From Pseudomonas urmiensis (GTDB lineage Bacteria > Pseudomonadota > Gammaproteobacteria > Pseudomonadales > Pseudomonadaceae), in contig NZ_JABWRE020000001.1 of assembly GCF_014268815.2 (NCBI RefSeq), positions 2,485,001 through 2,549,000 of the forward strand: a DNA stretch of 64,000 nt. The letters are read 5' to 3'. The notes beneath the pieces are model-generated. The model was given only the letters and a program-made list of their open reading frames with translations, did not search any database and was not told the origin of the DNA. Shown here one piece after another: positions 17,369 through 25,816 of this stretch. A program made the translations under genes and the position numbers. Within the stretch, counting starts at the first letter, position 1; every line of letters begins with the position of its first letter.

Positions 17369-18781
17369 ATGACCAGTGCAGCCAACTCGGCACCTCTAAT
17401 AGAAAAACACACGATCGGCTACGTGCCCCCGCAAGACCGCCATGGAAAGGTAAGGGATCTGTTCACCCTGTGGTTCGGCGGCAACATCGCGCCCCTGCCC
17501 ATCGTCACTGGCGCCCTGGGCGTGCAGTTGTTTCATCTGAACCTGGTGTGGGGCATCGTCGCCATCCTGGTCGGTCATCTGCTCGGAGGCGTGCTGATGG
17601 CGCTGCACTCGGCGCAAGGCCCGCAGATGGGCATTCCCCAGATGATCCAGAGCCGCGCCCAGTTCGGCTCGCTCGGCGCGTTGCTGGTGGTGGTCATCGC
17701 TGGGGTGATGTACATCGGCTTCTTCGCCTCCAACATCGTCCTGGCCGGCAAGTCGCTGCATGGGGTCGCCGAGTCGGTTCCAGTGCCGGTCGGTATCGTG
17801 ATCGGTGCGCTGGGCTCGGGCATCATCGGCATCATCGGCTACCGCTTCATCCACGTGCTCAACCGCATTGGCACCTGGGTCCTGGGGGTCGGCATCGTGG
17901 TCGGTTTTGGCTACATCTTCAGCCATGTCCAGAGCGATGATTTCCTCACCCGTGGCGGTTTCAACCTCGCCGGCTGGCTGGCCACCGTATCGCTGGCGGC
18001 GCTGTGGCAGATCGCCTTCGCGCCGTATGTGTCGGATTACTCGCGCTACCTGCCGGCAGACGTGAAGGTGTCGTCGACGTTCTGGACCACCTACCTGGGC
18101 TCGGCCCTGGGTTCGAGCCTGTCGTTCGTGTTCGGCGCGGTGGCGGTGCTGGCGATCCCGGCGGGCATGGACACCATGGACGCCGTCAAACTCGCCACCG
18201 GCGCAATTGGCCCGTTGATGCTGGTGCTGTTCCTGCTCAGCGTGATCAGCCACAACGCCCTCAACCTGTATGGCGCAGTGCTGTCGATCATTACCCTGAT
18301 CCAGACCTTCGCTTATCGCTGGATCCCGACCGCAAAGAGCCGCGCGGTGCTGTCGCTGATCGTCCTGGCCGCCTGCTGCGTGGTGGCGGTGTTCGCCTCG
18401 GCGGACTTCATCGGCCACTTCGTCGATATGGTCCTGGTGCTGCTGGTCGTGCTGGTGCCGTGGACGGCGATCAACCTGATCGACTTCTATGTGATCCACA
18501 AGGGCGACTACGACATCGACTCGATCTTCAAGGTCGATGGCGGCATCTACGGGCGCTACAACCCGCAGGCACTGATCGCCTATGCCGTGGGCATCGTGGT
18601 GCAGATCCCATTCATGAACACGCCGCTGTATGTCGGGCCGGTAGCCGAGCACATCAACGGCGCCGATCTGTCGTGGCTGGTGGGCCTGGCGATCACCTCG
18701 CCGTTGTACTGGTGGCTGGCCAGCCGCGACAGTGCCTATCGCCGTCGGCAGACCAGCGCCAAACTGGCAGCGGCAGCCTGA
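17369..18781 (+). CDS. NCS1-family permease (copy B)
   Basis: A 470-residue, about 12-helix permease, strongly similar to copy A over the whole length (DLFTLWFGGNIAPLPIVTGA, GIPQMIQSRAQFG, APYVSDYSRYLP, SINLIDFY-like block). The ATG after TTGGAG gives an N-terminus matching copy A (IEKHTIGYVPPQDRHGKVRD). It stands alone, with a LysR gene downstream on the other strand and no shared operator, so it may import a related compound under different control. Substrate class nucleobase or similar; not resolved. Confidence 0.9.
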   Translation: MTSAANSAPLIEKHTIGYVPPQDRHGKVRDLFTLWFGGNIAPLPIVTGALGVQLFHLNLVWGIVAILVGHLLGGVLMALHSAQGPQMGIPQMIQSRAQFGSLGALLVVVIAGVMYIGFFASNIVLAGKSLHGVAESVPVPVGIVIGALGSGIIGIIGYRFIHVLNRIGTWVLGVGIVVGFGYIFSHVQSDDFLTRGGFNLAGWLATVSLAALWQIAFAPYVSDYSRYLPADVKVSSTFWTTYLGSALGSSLSFVFGAVAVLAIPAGMDTMDAVKLATGAIGPLMLVLFLLSVISHNALNLYGAVLSIITLIQTFAYRWIPTAKSRAVLSLIVLAACCVVAVFASADFIGHFVDMVLVLLVVLVPWTAINLIDFYVIHKGDYDIDSIFKVDGGIYGRYNPQALIAYAVGIVVQIPFMNTPLYVGPVAEHINGADLSWLVGLAITSPLYWWLASRDSAYRRRQTSAKLAAAA

Positions 18782-18846
18782 TAGAGACAGCACCTGCGCG
18801 CTCCCACAACCCCGCTCTGACGCGCCACAGCGCGATGCACGACGGG

Positions 18847-18880
18847 GCCTCTGTGGGAGCGGGCTTGCCCGCGAAGAGGC
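18847..18880. repeat. Single REP palindrome
   Basis: CCTCTGTGGGAGCGGGCTTG followed by CCCGCGAAGAGG folds into a stem between the 3' ends of permease B and the LysR gene; it may also serve as the end hairpin of both transcripts. Confidence 0.75.
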
Positions 18881-18893
18881 CGGCACAGGCAAC

Positions 18894-19778
18894 CTATAGC
18901 CGCCCCAAGCGCTCACGCAAAAACGCCACGAACGCCTGCACCGGCCGGGCCACTTGCCGGTGCTGTGGGTACACCGCCGACAGCTGCAGCGCTGGCGGTG
19001 TCCACGGCTCCAGCAGTGCGACCAACCTGCCCTCTGCCAATGCCCGCTCGACGATGAACGCTGGCAGATAGGTAATGCCCATCCCGGCAATCGCCGCATC
19101 CCTGAGCAGCTCGCCATTGTTCGCGCGCATTCGCCCCGTCACCGCAATGGCCAGGGCCTTGCCCTGATGCTTGAACTGCCACTGCACCTGCCGTGCATGC
19201 CCATAAGGCAGGCAATCATGCTCACGCAGCGCTTCAGGCACTGCTGGCGTGCCGCGTCTCGCCAGATAATCGGGGCTTGCGCAGTAGACCCGTTCGATAT
19301 CGGCAATCCGCCGCGCAATCAGACTGGAATCCTCCAAGCTACCAATGCGCAGTGCCAGGTCATAGCCCTCGCCAATCAGGTCCACCGCCCGGTCACTCAG
19401 GTCGACTTCGACGTCCAGTTGCCGATGCAGTTGCAAGAACTCCGTCAATAAACAGCCCAGATGGCTCATGGCGAATGACAGCGGCGCACTCAAGCGCAAG
19501 GTGCCACGCAACGCCTGGGTCTGGCCGCTGATGTCTTGCTCGACCTGCTGCACTTCGCTGAGCAAACGCAAGGCCGACTGGTAGTACTGCTGGCCCAATG
19601 GCGTGGCATCCAGACGCCGCGTCGAACGGTTGAGCAGGCGCACGCCCAGGCGCTCTTCGAGTTGCATCACGCGGCGGCTGACGAACTGCTTGGACAGCCC
19701 CAGGCGCTCGGCAGCGGCGGTGAAGCTGCCGGCTTCCATGACCTGGGCAAAAATACGCATGTCTTCGTAAGGGTTCAT
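18894..19778 (-). CDS. LysR-type regulator
   Basis: A 294-residue LTTR with the HTH ASFTAAAERLGLSKQFVSRRVMQLEERLGVRLLNRSTR and a C-terminal effector domain (SMDVEVDL-like and ALRIGSLEDSSLIAR blocks) of the CrgA-like branch. It faces away from the DUF1330 gene upstream and converges with permease B. Its target is unknown; it might control permease B, but their 3' ends, not promoters, face each other. Confidence 0.9.
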   Translation of the reverse strand: MNPYEDMRIFAQVMEAGSFTAAAERLGLSKQFVSRRVMQLEERLGVRLLNRSTRRLDATPLGQQYYQSALRLLSEVQQVEQDISGQTQALRGTLRLSAPLSFAMSHLGCLLTEFLQLHRQLDVEVDLSDRAVDLIGEGYDLALRIGSLEDSSLIARRIADIERVYCASPDYLARRGTPAVPEALREHDCLPYGHARQVQWQFKHQGKALAIAVTGRMRANNGELLRDAAIAGMGITYLPAFIVERALAEGRLVALLEPWTPPALQLSAVYPQHRQVARPVQAFVAFLRERLGRL

Positions 19779-19910
19779 TGTCGCTATCCAGTTGACAGTG
19801 AACGCTTTATACCGGCTTTTCCCTAGCGAGGCAGCTGCCTAATCCCTGCACAGCTGGCAGCGCTGGCCCTAACGCCAGGCAAGCCACCTGAACGGCATGC
19901 GAGTAGCGAG

Positions 19911-20201
19911 TCAATCTACCCCTTCGACGATGATCACCTCAGCCGTCGCCACCCCCTGGCGATGGCAGCAGGCCTGTTGATACTCGGCCGAGCGATAGCA
20001 GGCCAGCGCCTGTTCATACGACTCGAACTCAATGACCACACTGCGCTGCGGGGTTGGTCGCCCTTCCAGCGCTTCGCTACGCCCGCCCCGCGCCAGCAAC
20101 CGCCCGCCATACGCCTGGAACGCCGCCGGTGCGCGCTGGGTGTATTGCTGGTACTGCTCAGGATCGGTCACATCGACATGGGCAATCCAATAGGCCTTCA
20201 T
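19911..20201 (-). CDS. DUF1330 protein
   Basis: A 96-residue dimeric alpha/beta-barrel (ferredoxin-like) protein of the DUF1330 family: starts MKAYWIAHVDVTDPEQY, central GGRLLARGG, and VIEFESYEQALACYRS. Function of the family is unknown. Its promoter region is shared, divergently, with ribB, and operator site 4 (20232-20251) lies 30 bases from its start codon, so it belongs to the predicted regulon. It may act on a small pathway metabolite. Confidence 0.85.
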   Translation of the reverse strand: MKAYWIAHVDVTDPEQYQQYTQRAPAAFQAYGGRLLARGGRSEALEGRPTPQRSVVIEFESYEQALACYRSAEYQQACCHRQGVATAEVIIVEGVD

Positions 20202-20231
20202 CCACTGCTCTCCTGTCTTCAGGTATTTGTG

Positions 20232-20251
20232 TATTATGGTATACCATAAAA
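20232..20251. promoter_or_regulatory. FCD-type operator (site 4) between DUF1330 gene and ribB
   Basis: TATTATGGTATACCATAAAA is the most symmetric of the five sites: ATTATGGTATACCAT plus the flanks reads almost alike on both strands. It lies between two divergent start codons (20201 and 20279) and could control both. I see no clean -35 here. Confidence 0.72.
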
Positions 20252-20278
20252 ATCAAACCACCACAGCGAGCGTGCAGC

Positions 20279-21400
20279 ATGGCTTTCAACAGCATCGAAG
20301 AACTACTCGAGGACTACCGGCAAGGCAAGATGGTCCTGCTGGTGGATGACGAAGACCGTGAGAACGAAGGCGATCTGTTGATCGCCGCCGAACACTGCGA
20401 CGCCGCCGCCATCAACTTCATGGCCCGCCAGGCGCGTGGGCTGATCTGCCTGACCTTGACCGACGAGCACTGCCAACGGCTGGGCCTGGAGCAGATGGTG
20501 CCAAGCAACGGCAGCGCCTTCAGCACTGCCTTTACCGTGTCGATCGAGGCTGCCAGCGGCGTCACCACCGGCATCTCGGCGGCCGATCGCGCCCGCACCG
20601 TGGCTGCCGCCATGGCGCCCAACGCGCGGCCTGAGGACCTGGTCCAGCCGGGGCATATCTTCCCCCTACGCGCCCGTGAAGGCGGCGTACTGACCCGTGC
20701 CGGGCATACCGAAGCGGGTTGCGACCTGGCCCGCCTGGCCGGTTTCAGCCCGGCCTCGGTGATCGTCGAGGTGCTCAACGATGACGGCAGCATGGCCCGC
20801 CGCCCGGACCTGGAGGTGTTCGCCGCCCAGCACGGGATCAAGATCGGCACCATCGCCGACTTGATCCACTACCGGTTGAGCACCGAGCAGACCATCAAAC
20901 GCATCGGCGAACGTGAACTGCCGACGGTGCATGGCACCTTCCGCCTGGTGACCTACGAGGACCGCATCGAGGGCGGGGTGCACATGGCCATGGTGATGGG
21001 CGAGATCCGTCGCGAACAGCCAACCCTGGTGCGCGTGCATGTGATCGACCCGCTGCGTGACCTGGTCGGCGCCGAGTACGCCGGGCCGGCCAACTGGACC
21101 CTGTGGGCGGCGCTGGAGAAGGTCGCCGACGAGGGTGCGGGGGTGGTGGTGATCCTGGCCAATCACGAGTCTTCCCAAGCCCTGTTGGAGCGGGTGCCGC
21201 AACTGACCCAGCCGGTGCGTGCGTATCAGCGTGGGCAATCGAAGGTGTACTCGGAGGTCGGCACCGGGGCGCAGATTCTGCAGGACCTGGGCGTGGGCAA
21301 GCTGCGTCACCTGGGGCCGCCGCTCAAGTATGCGGGGCTGGCGGGGTATGAACTGGAGGTGGTGCAGAGCATCCCGTTCGAGCCTGCAATTACAGGGTGA
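20279..21400 (+). CDS. ribB: 3,4-dihydroxy-2-butanone-4-phosphate synthase with degenerate GTP cyclohydrolase II domain (RibB-RibX type)
   Basis: A 373-residue flavin-synthesis protein. Residues 1-205 form a complete RibB domain ([17 protein letters not shown]-like [26 protein letters not shown]). The C-terminal half aligns with GTP cyclohydrolase II but lacks the C-x10-C-x-C zinc ligands: the equivalent stretch reads [20 protein letters not shown] with no cysteine. It is therefore predicted to make 3,4-DHBP but not to open GTP, as described for RibBX proteins of proteobacteria. Pseudomonas usually has another ribB in its main riboflavin operon, so this copy is probably a second one, induced with the FMN-dependent catabolic genes through operator site 4. 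ATG 20279 was chosen because upstream sequence is intergenic. Confidence 0.92.
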   Translation: MAFNSIEELLEDYRQGKMVLLVDDEDRENEGDLLIAAEHCDAAAINFMARQARGLICLTLTDEHCQRLGLEQMVPSNGSAFSTAFTVSIEAASGVTTGISAADRARTVAAAMAPNARPEDLVQPGHIFPLRAREGGVLTRAGHTEAGCDLARLAGFSPASVIVEVLNDDGSMARRPDLEVFAAQHGIKIGTIADLIHYRLSTEQTIKRIGERELPTVHGTFRLVTYEDRIEGGVHMAMVMGEIRREQPTLVRVHVIDPLRDLVGAEYAGPANWTLWAALEKVADEGAGVVVILANHESSQALLERVPQLTQPVRAYQRGQSKVYSEVGTGAQILQDLGVGKLRHLGPPLKYAGLAGYELEVVQSIPFEPAITG

Positions 21401-21420
21401 TGGCCGGTCGCCCAGAGTGC

Positions 21421-21448
21421 TTGCCAAAATCTTGGAATACCATAATAT
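21421..21448 (+). promoter_or_regulatory. Predicted promoter and FCD-type operator (site 5) for the ABC importer
   Basis: TTGCCA (21421-21426), 16 bases, TAATAT (21443-21448), with the operator CTTGGAATACCATAATA overlapping spacer and -10. Read on the other strand it is TATTATGGTATTCCAAG, sharing 18 consecutive bases with site 1 of NCS1 permease A and the same promoter geometry. Confidence 0.72.
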
Positions 21449-21586
21449 GATATCCCGTAGACCTTAAATTATCGGCCGCATCCTAAACTCACAATCGGCC
21501 CCACGACGTCGTTGAAATAGCTGCTCCCCGAACACATGGCGGGTGACAGACCCGCCTCGAATAACAAAAGTAACGAGGGCGTAACC

Positions 21587-22612
21587 ATGCTGTTGAGCAA
21601 ACGTGTAACCGCAGTGCTGTCCGCCAGCCTGCTGACCCTGGCCTGCCAGGCCAGCCAAGCCGCCGACAGCCTGAACTTCGTCAGCTGGGGTGGAACGACC
21701 CAGGATGCGCAAAAACAGGCATGGGCCGAGCCCTTCTCCAAAGCCAGCAACATCAAGGTCGTGCAAGACGGGCCCACCGACTACGGCAAACTCAAGGCCA
21801 TGGTCGAGAGCGGCAACGTGCAATGGGACGTGGTCGATGTAGAAGCGGACTTCGCCCTGCGTGCCGCCGCCGAGGGCCTGCTCGAACCTTTGGACTTCAA
21901 CACCATCCAACGCGAGCGCATCGACCCGCGCTTCGTTTCCGACCACGGCGTCGGCTCGTTCTTCTTCTCCTTCGTCCTGGGCTACAACGAAGGCAAGCTC
22001 GGGGCCAACAAGCCGGTGGACTGGTCAGCGCTGTTCGACACCAAGACCTACCCTGGCAAGCGCGCCCTGTACAAATGGCCAAGCCCAGGCGTGCTGGAAC
22101 TGGCGCTGCTGGCTGACGGCGTGGCGCCCGACAAACTCTACCCACTGGACCTCGACCGGGCCTTCAACAAGCTCGACACCATCAAGAAAGACATCGTCTG
22201 GTGGGGCGGCGGCGCGCAGTCGCAGCAGCTGCTGGCCTCTGGTGAGGCGTCGCTGGGGCAGTTCTGGAACGGCCGGGTCTACGCCCTGCAGCAAGATGGC
22301 GCGCCGGTTGGGGTGAGCTGGAAGCAGAACCTGGTCATGGCCGACTTCCTGGTCATTCCCAAAGGCGCCAAGAACAAGGATGCGGCCATGAAGTTCCTGG
22401 CCAACGCCGCCAGCGCCAAGGGCCAGGCCGAGTTCGCCAACTTGACGGCCTACGCCCCGGTCAACCTGGACAGCGTCAGCCAGCTCAAACCCGAGCTCGC
22501 CTCCAACCTGCCGACCGCCTACGCTCAAGACCAGGTGACGCTGGACTTCGCCTACTGGGCGAAGAACGGCCAGGCCATCGCTGCCCGCTGGAATGAGTGG
22601 CTGGTCAAATGA
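21587..22612 (+). CDS. ABC importer substrate-binding protein (spermidine/putrescine-like family)
   Basis: A 341-residue periplasmic protein with signal peptide (KRVTAVLSASLLTLACQASQA, cut after SQA) and the start of the mature form DSLNFVSWGGTTQDAQKQAW typical of PotD/PotF/opine-type binders. Middle blocks DVVDVEADFALRAAAEGLLEPLD and WWGGGAQSQQLLASGEA are characteristic. It leads a four-gene importer operon behind operator site 5. Because of the shared operator, I predict it binds the same nitrogenous compound as the catabolic locus or a charged relative, rather than polyamines as such. Confidence 0.92.
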   Translation: MLLSKRVTAVLSASLLTLACQASQAADSLNFVSWGGTTQDAQKQAWAEPFSKASNIKVVQDGPTDYGKLKAMVESGNVQWDVVDVEADFALRAAAEGLLEPLDFNTIQRERIDPRFVSDHGVGSFFFSFVLGYNEGKLGANKPVDWSALFDTKTYPGKRALYKWPSPGVLELALLADGVAPDKLYPLDLDRAFNKLDTIKKDIVWWGGGAQSQQLLASGEASLGQFWNGRVYALQQDGAPVGVSWKQNLVMADFLVIPKGAKNKDAAMKFLANAASAKGQAEFANLTAYAPVNLDSVSQLKPELASNLPTAYAQDQVTLDFAYWAKNGQAIAARWNEWLVK

Positions 22613-23526
22613 AAGTCGCCATCAATGCCCTGCACAACGCGCAAGGTGCCGCCAGCGGCAGCGGCGCACCAGGAGCGGCCATGCACCGTCCGAGCTTGAG
22701 CCAACGCTGGCGTGGCAGCCGCAACCTGCTGCCGGCTCTGTTGTTCCTTGGCCTGTTCTTCTTCGCCCCGCTGATCGGCCTGCTGCTGCGCGGGGTGCTG
22801 GAGCCAGTGCCGGGGCTGGGCAACTACGAGCAGCTGTTTGCCAACTCGGCCTATGCGCGGGTGCTGTTCAACACCTTCTCGGTGGCCGGCCTGGTGACCC
22901 TGATCAGCGTGCTGCTGGGCTTCCCACTGGCCTGGGCGATCACCCTGGTGCCCAAGGGCTGGGGCCGCTGGCTGCTGAACATCGTACTGCTGTCGATGTG
23001 GACCAGCCTGCTCGCGCGCACCTACTCATGGCTGGTGCTGCTGCAGGCCTCGGGGGTGATCAACAAGGCGCTGATGGCCATGGGGATCATCGATGCGCCG
23101 CTGGAAATGGTCCACAACCTCACGGGCGTGGTGATCGGCATGAGCTACATCATGATCCCGTTCATCGTCCTGCCGCTGCAGGCGACCATGCACGCGATCG
23201 ACCCGATGGTGCTGCAGGCCGGTTCCATCTGTGGCGCCAGCCCTTGGACCAACTTCTGGAAAGTGTTCCTGCCGCTGTGCCGCTCGGGGCTGTTCTCCGG
23301 TGCCTTGATGGTGTTCGTCATGTCGCTCGGTTACTACGTCACCCCGGCCCTGCTCGGCGGCGCGCAGAACATGATGCTGCCTGAGTTCATCGTCCAGCAG
23401 GTGCAGTCGTTCCTCAACTGGGGCCTGGCTAGCGCCGCTGCTGCCCTGTTGGTACTGATCACCCTGGTGCTCTTCTACTTGTACCTGAAGCTGCAACCGG
23501 AATCGCCGGTTGGTAACGCGAGGTAA
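22609..23526 (+). CDS. ABC importer permease 1 (PotB-like)
   Basis: A 305-residue, six-helix inner-membrane subunit with the EAA motif region AGSICGASPWTNFWKVFLPLCRSG. It begins at an ATG overlapping the binding-protein stop (ATGA), and carries an unusually long cytoplasmic N-terminus of about 35 residues before the first helix (LLPALLFLGLFFFAPLIG). Permease 2 follows after six bases. Confidence 0.92.
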   Translation: MKVAINALHNAQGAASGSGAPGAAMHRPSLSQRWRGSRNLLPALLFLGLFFFAPLIGLLLRGVLEPVPGLGNYEQLFANSAYARVLFNTFSVAGLVTLISVLLGFPLAWAITLVPKGWGRWLLNIVLLSMWTSLLARTYSWLVLLQASGVINKALMAMGIIDAPLEMVHNLTGVVIGMSYIMIPFIVLPLQATMHAIDPMVLQAGSICGASPWTNFWKVFLPLCRSGLFSGALMVFVMSLGYYVTPALLGGAQNMMLPEFIVQQVQSFLNWGLASAAAALLVLITLVLFYLYLKLQPESPVGNAR

Positions 23527-23532
23527 GCCGCC

Positions 23533-24342
23533 ATGCTCCTGACGCCCAATGCCATGGGCCGCCCGCTGCGGGTTGGCCTGTACCTGACCACCGGGGTGAT
23601 CGCAGCCTTCCTGTTGCTGCCGATCCTGTTCATCGTCCTGCTGTCGTTCGGCTCGTCGCAGTGGCTGGTATTCCCGCCGCCGGGCTGGACCTTCAAGTGG
23701 TACGGCCAGTTCTTCTCCAACCCTGAGTGGATGGAGGCCGCCCTGGCCAGCCTCAAGGTCGCCGTGCTGACCACGATCTGTGCAGTGGCGCTGGGCCTGC
23801 CCACCGCCTTCGCCCTGGTACGCGGGCGCTTTCCTGGCCGGGAGATGCTCTACGGGCTGTTCACCCTGCCGATGATCGTGCCGCTGGTGATCATCGCCGT
23901 GGCGGTGTACGCGCTGTTTCTCAAGCTTGGCTACACCGGCACGCTGTTCGCCTTCGTGGTCAGCCATGTGATCGTCGCCCTGCCGTTCACCATCATCTCG
24001 ATCATCAACTCGCTCAAGCTGTTCGACCAGTCGATCGAAGACGCCGCGGTCATCTGCGGCGCCTCGCGGCTGCAAGCGATCTTCAAGGTGACCTTCCCGG
24101 CCATTCGCCCAGGGATGATCGCCGGCGGCCTGTTCGCCTTTTTGGTGTCGTGGGACGAAGTGGTGCTGAGCGTGATGATGGCCAGCCCCAACTTGCAGAC
24201 CCTGCCAGTGAAGATGTGGACCACCCTGCGCCAGGACCTGACCCCCGTCATTGCGGTGGCCTCGACCCTGCTGATCGGCCTGTCGATCCTGGTCATGCTC
24301 ATCGCCGCCGCCCTGCGCCGGCGCAACCCAGCCAGCGCCTGA
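23533..24342 (+). CDS. ABC importer permease 2 (PotC-like)
   Basis: A 269-residue, six-helix permease. EAA loop DAAVICGASRLQAIFKVTFPAIRPGMIAGGLFAF-like sequence and SWDEVVLSVMMA mark the family. Pairs with permease 1 to form the membrane channel. The ATPase gene follows after 19 bases. Confidence 0.93.
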   Translation: MLLTPNAMGRPLRVGLYLTTGVIAAFLLLPILFIVLLSFGSSQWLVFPPPGWTFKWYGQFFSNPEWMEAALASLKVAVLTTICAVALGLPTAFALVRGRFPGREMLYGLFTLPMIVPLVIIAVAVYALFLKLGYTGTLFAFVVSHVIVALPFTIISIINSLKLFDQSIEDAAVICGASRLQAIFKVTFPAIRPGMIAGGLFAFLVSWDEVVLSVMMASPNLQTLPVKMWTTLRQDLTPVIAVASTLLIGLSILVMLIAAALRRRNPASA

Positions 24343-24361
24343 ACGCCCGGAGACAATAACA

Positions 24362-25510
24362 ATGAGTGCAGTGAGCAAAGACAACGCGCCCAACCAGACC
24401 TTGGTCAGCTTGCGCAACCTGAACAAGCACTACGGCGAATTCACCGCCGTGGACAACATCAACCTGGACATCCAGGATGGCGAGTTCCTCACCTTCCTCG
24501 GCTCCAGCGGCTCGGGCAAGTCCACCACGCTGTCGATGCTGGCCGGCTTCGAGACGCCCAGTAGCGGCGAGATCCTGGTCGATCAGCTGTCGCTGGTCAA
24601 CGTCCCGCCGCACAAGCGCGACATCGGCATGGTGTTCCAGCGCTATTCGCTGTTCCCGCACCTGTCGGTGCGCGACAACATCGCCTTCCCCCTGGCGATC
24701 CGCAAACTCAGCGCTGGCGAGATCGCCAAGCGGGTCGATGCGATGCTCAAGCTGGTGCAACTGGAGCCGTTCGCCCATCGCCGCCCTGCTCAGCTCTCCG
24801 GTGGCCAGCAGCAGCGGGTGGCAATCGCCCGGGCGCTGGTCTACGAGCCACGGATCCTGTTGATGGACGAACCGCTCGGCGCGCTGGACAAGAAACTGCG
24901 CGAAGACCTGCAGGACGAACTACGTCAGCTGCATCGCCGGCTGGGCATCACCATCGTCTACGTCACCCACGACCAGGAAGAAGCCATGCGCCTGTCACAG
25001 CGCATCGCCATCTTCAGCCACGGCAAGATCGTCGGACTGGGCAGTGGCTATGACCTTTACCAGAATCCGCCGAATGCCTTCGTCGCCTCGTTCCTGGGCA
25101 ACTCCAACTTCCTGCGCATCAAGGCCAGCAGCAATGGTGCCGGGCGCTTTGAGGGGCAAGCACTGGCAATTCGCCTGACCCCAGGGCTGGTCGCCGAACA
25201 GGACGCGCTGATCATGGTGCGGCCGGAAAAAGCCCTGGCCTTGAGTGCCGAGCAAGCTGCGCGCGAGCCACTCCCGGCGGGTTGGAACGAGGTCAGTGCC
25301 AAGGTCGCCGAGGTGTTGTTCCTGGGTGAGAGCCAGACGTGCCATGTGGTCACTGCCGGCGGCACTGAAATGACGGTCAAGGCCTTGTCGGCGGCGGGGA
25401 TGCCGATGCAGCCAGGGGAAACGGTCAAGGTACGCTGGGCGGTGGCCGATGCCTGTATCTATACCGAGTGGGCCGAGAGCGATCTGAGCAAGGCTGCTGG
25501 GGCACACTGA
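24362..25510 (+). CDS. ABC importer ATPase (PotA-like)
   Basis: A 382-residue nucleotide-binding subunit: Walker A GSSGSGKST, Q-loop VFQRYSLFPHL, signature LSGGQQQRVAIARAL, Walker B ILLMDEPLGALD, H-loop YVTHDQEEAM, then a C-terminal TOBE domain (RPEKALAL, VLFLGESQTCHV). Complete. The last codons lie in the first copy of an imperfect tandem duplication that continues into the intergenic region (25486-25776). Confidence 0.95.
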   Translation: MSAVSKDNAPNQTLVSLRNLNKHYGEFTAVDNINLDIQDGEFLTFLGSSGSGKSTTLSMLAGFETPSSGEILVDQLSLVNVPPHKRDIGMVFQRYSLFPHLSVRDNIAFPLAIRKLSAGEIAKRVDAMLKLVQLEPFAHRRPAQLSGGQQQRVAIARALVYEPRILLMDEPLGALDKKLREDLQDELRQLHRRLGITIVYVTHDQEEAMRLSQRIAIFSHGKIVGLGSGYDLYQNPPNAFVASFLGNSNFLRIKASSNGAGRFEGQALAIRLTPGLVAEQDALIMVRPEKALALSAEQAAREPLPAGWNEVSAKVAEVLFLGESQTCHVVTAGGTEMTVKALSAAGMPMQPGETVKVRWAVADACIYTEWAESDLSKAAGAH

Positions 25511-25776
25511 TCGGCCACCTTTCGCGGGGCAAGCCCGCTCCCACGCTTGGCTCATGAGGCGAAGAACCTGAGCCAAGCATGGGCGCCACGCTTGGCTAGG
25601 CGCCAGAGGACGTGGCAACCAAGCAACGTGGGAGCAAGGCCGCTGGGACGCATTGATCGGCGACCTGTCGCCGGGCAAGCCCGCACGCTTGGCTCATGAG
25701 GCGAAGAACCTGGGAGCCAGGCATGGGCGCCATGCTTGACTAGGCGCCAGAGGACATGGCAACCAAGCAACGTGGG
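25486..25776. repeat. Imperfect tandem duplication (about 145-base period) with REP-derived parts
   Basis: A unit beginning GAGCAAGGCTGCTGG at 25486, inside the end of the ATPase gene, is repeated from GAGCAAGGCCGCTGG at 25632. Both copies then read TGATCGGC, CACCT or GACCT, GGGCAAGCCCGC, CGCTTGGCTCATGAGGCGAA and end in AGCAACGTGGGAGC, with small indels. A REP core follows at about 25773-25797. The non-REP half also contains CGCTTGGCTxAG motifs repeated within each unit. Confidence 0.8.
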
Positions 25777-25816
25777 AGCGGGCTTGCCCCGCGATGAGGC
25801 CAGCAAGTACAACGTT

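Noticed and set aside
17396..19117. 573-codon open frame antisense to permease B
   Set aside because: Mirror of a clear permease gene; no recognisable domain, and it runs through the REP and the LysR gene end.
20252..20278. FMN riboswitch upstream of ribB
   Set aside because: Only 27 bases lie between the operator and the start codon; there is no room for an RFN element.
20880..21400. Functional GTP cyclohydrolase II
   Set aside because: The three zinc-binding cysteines are missing from this half.
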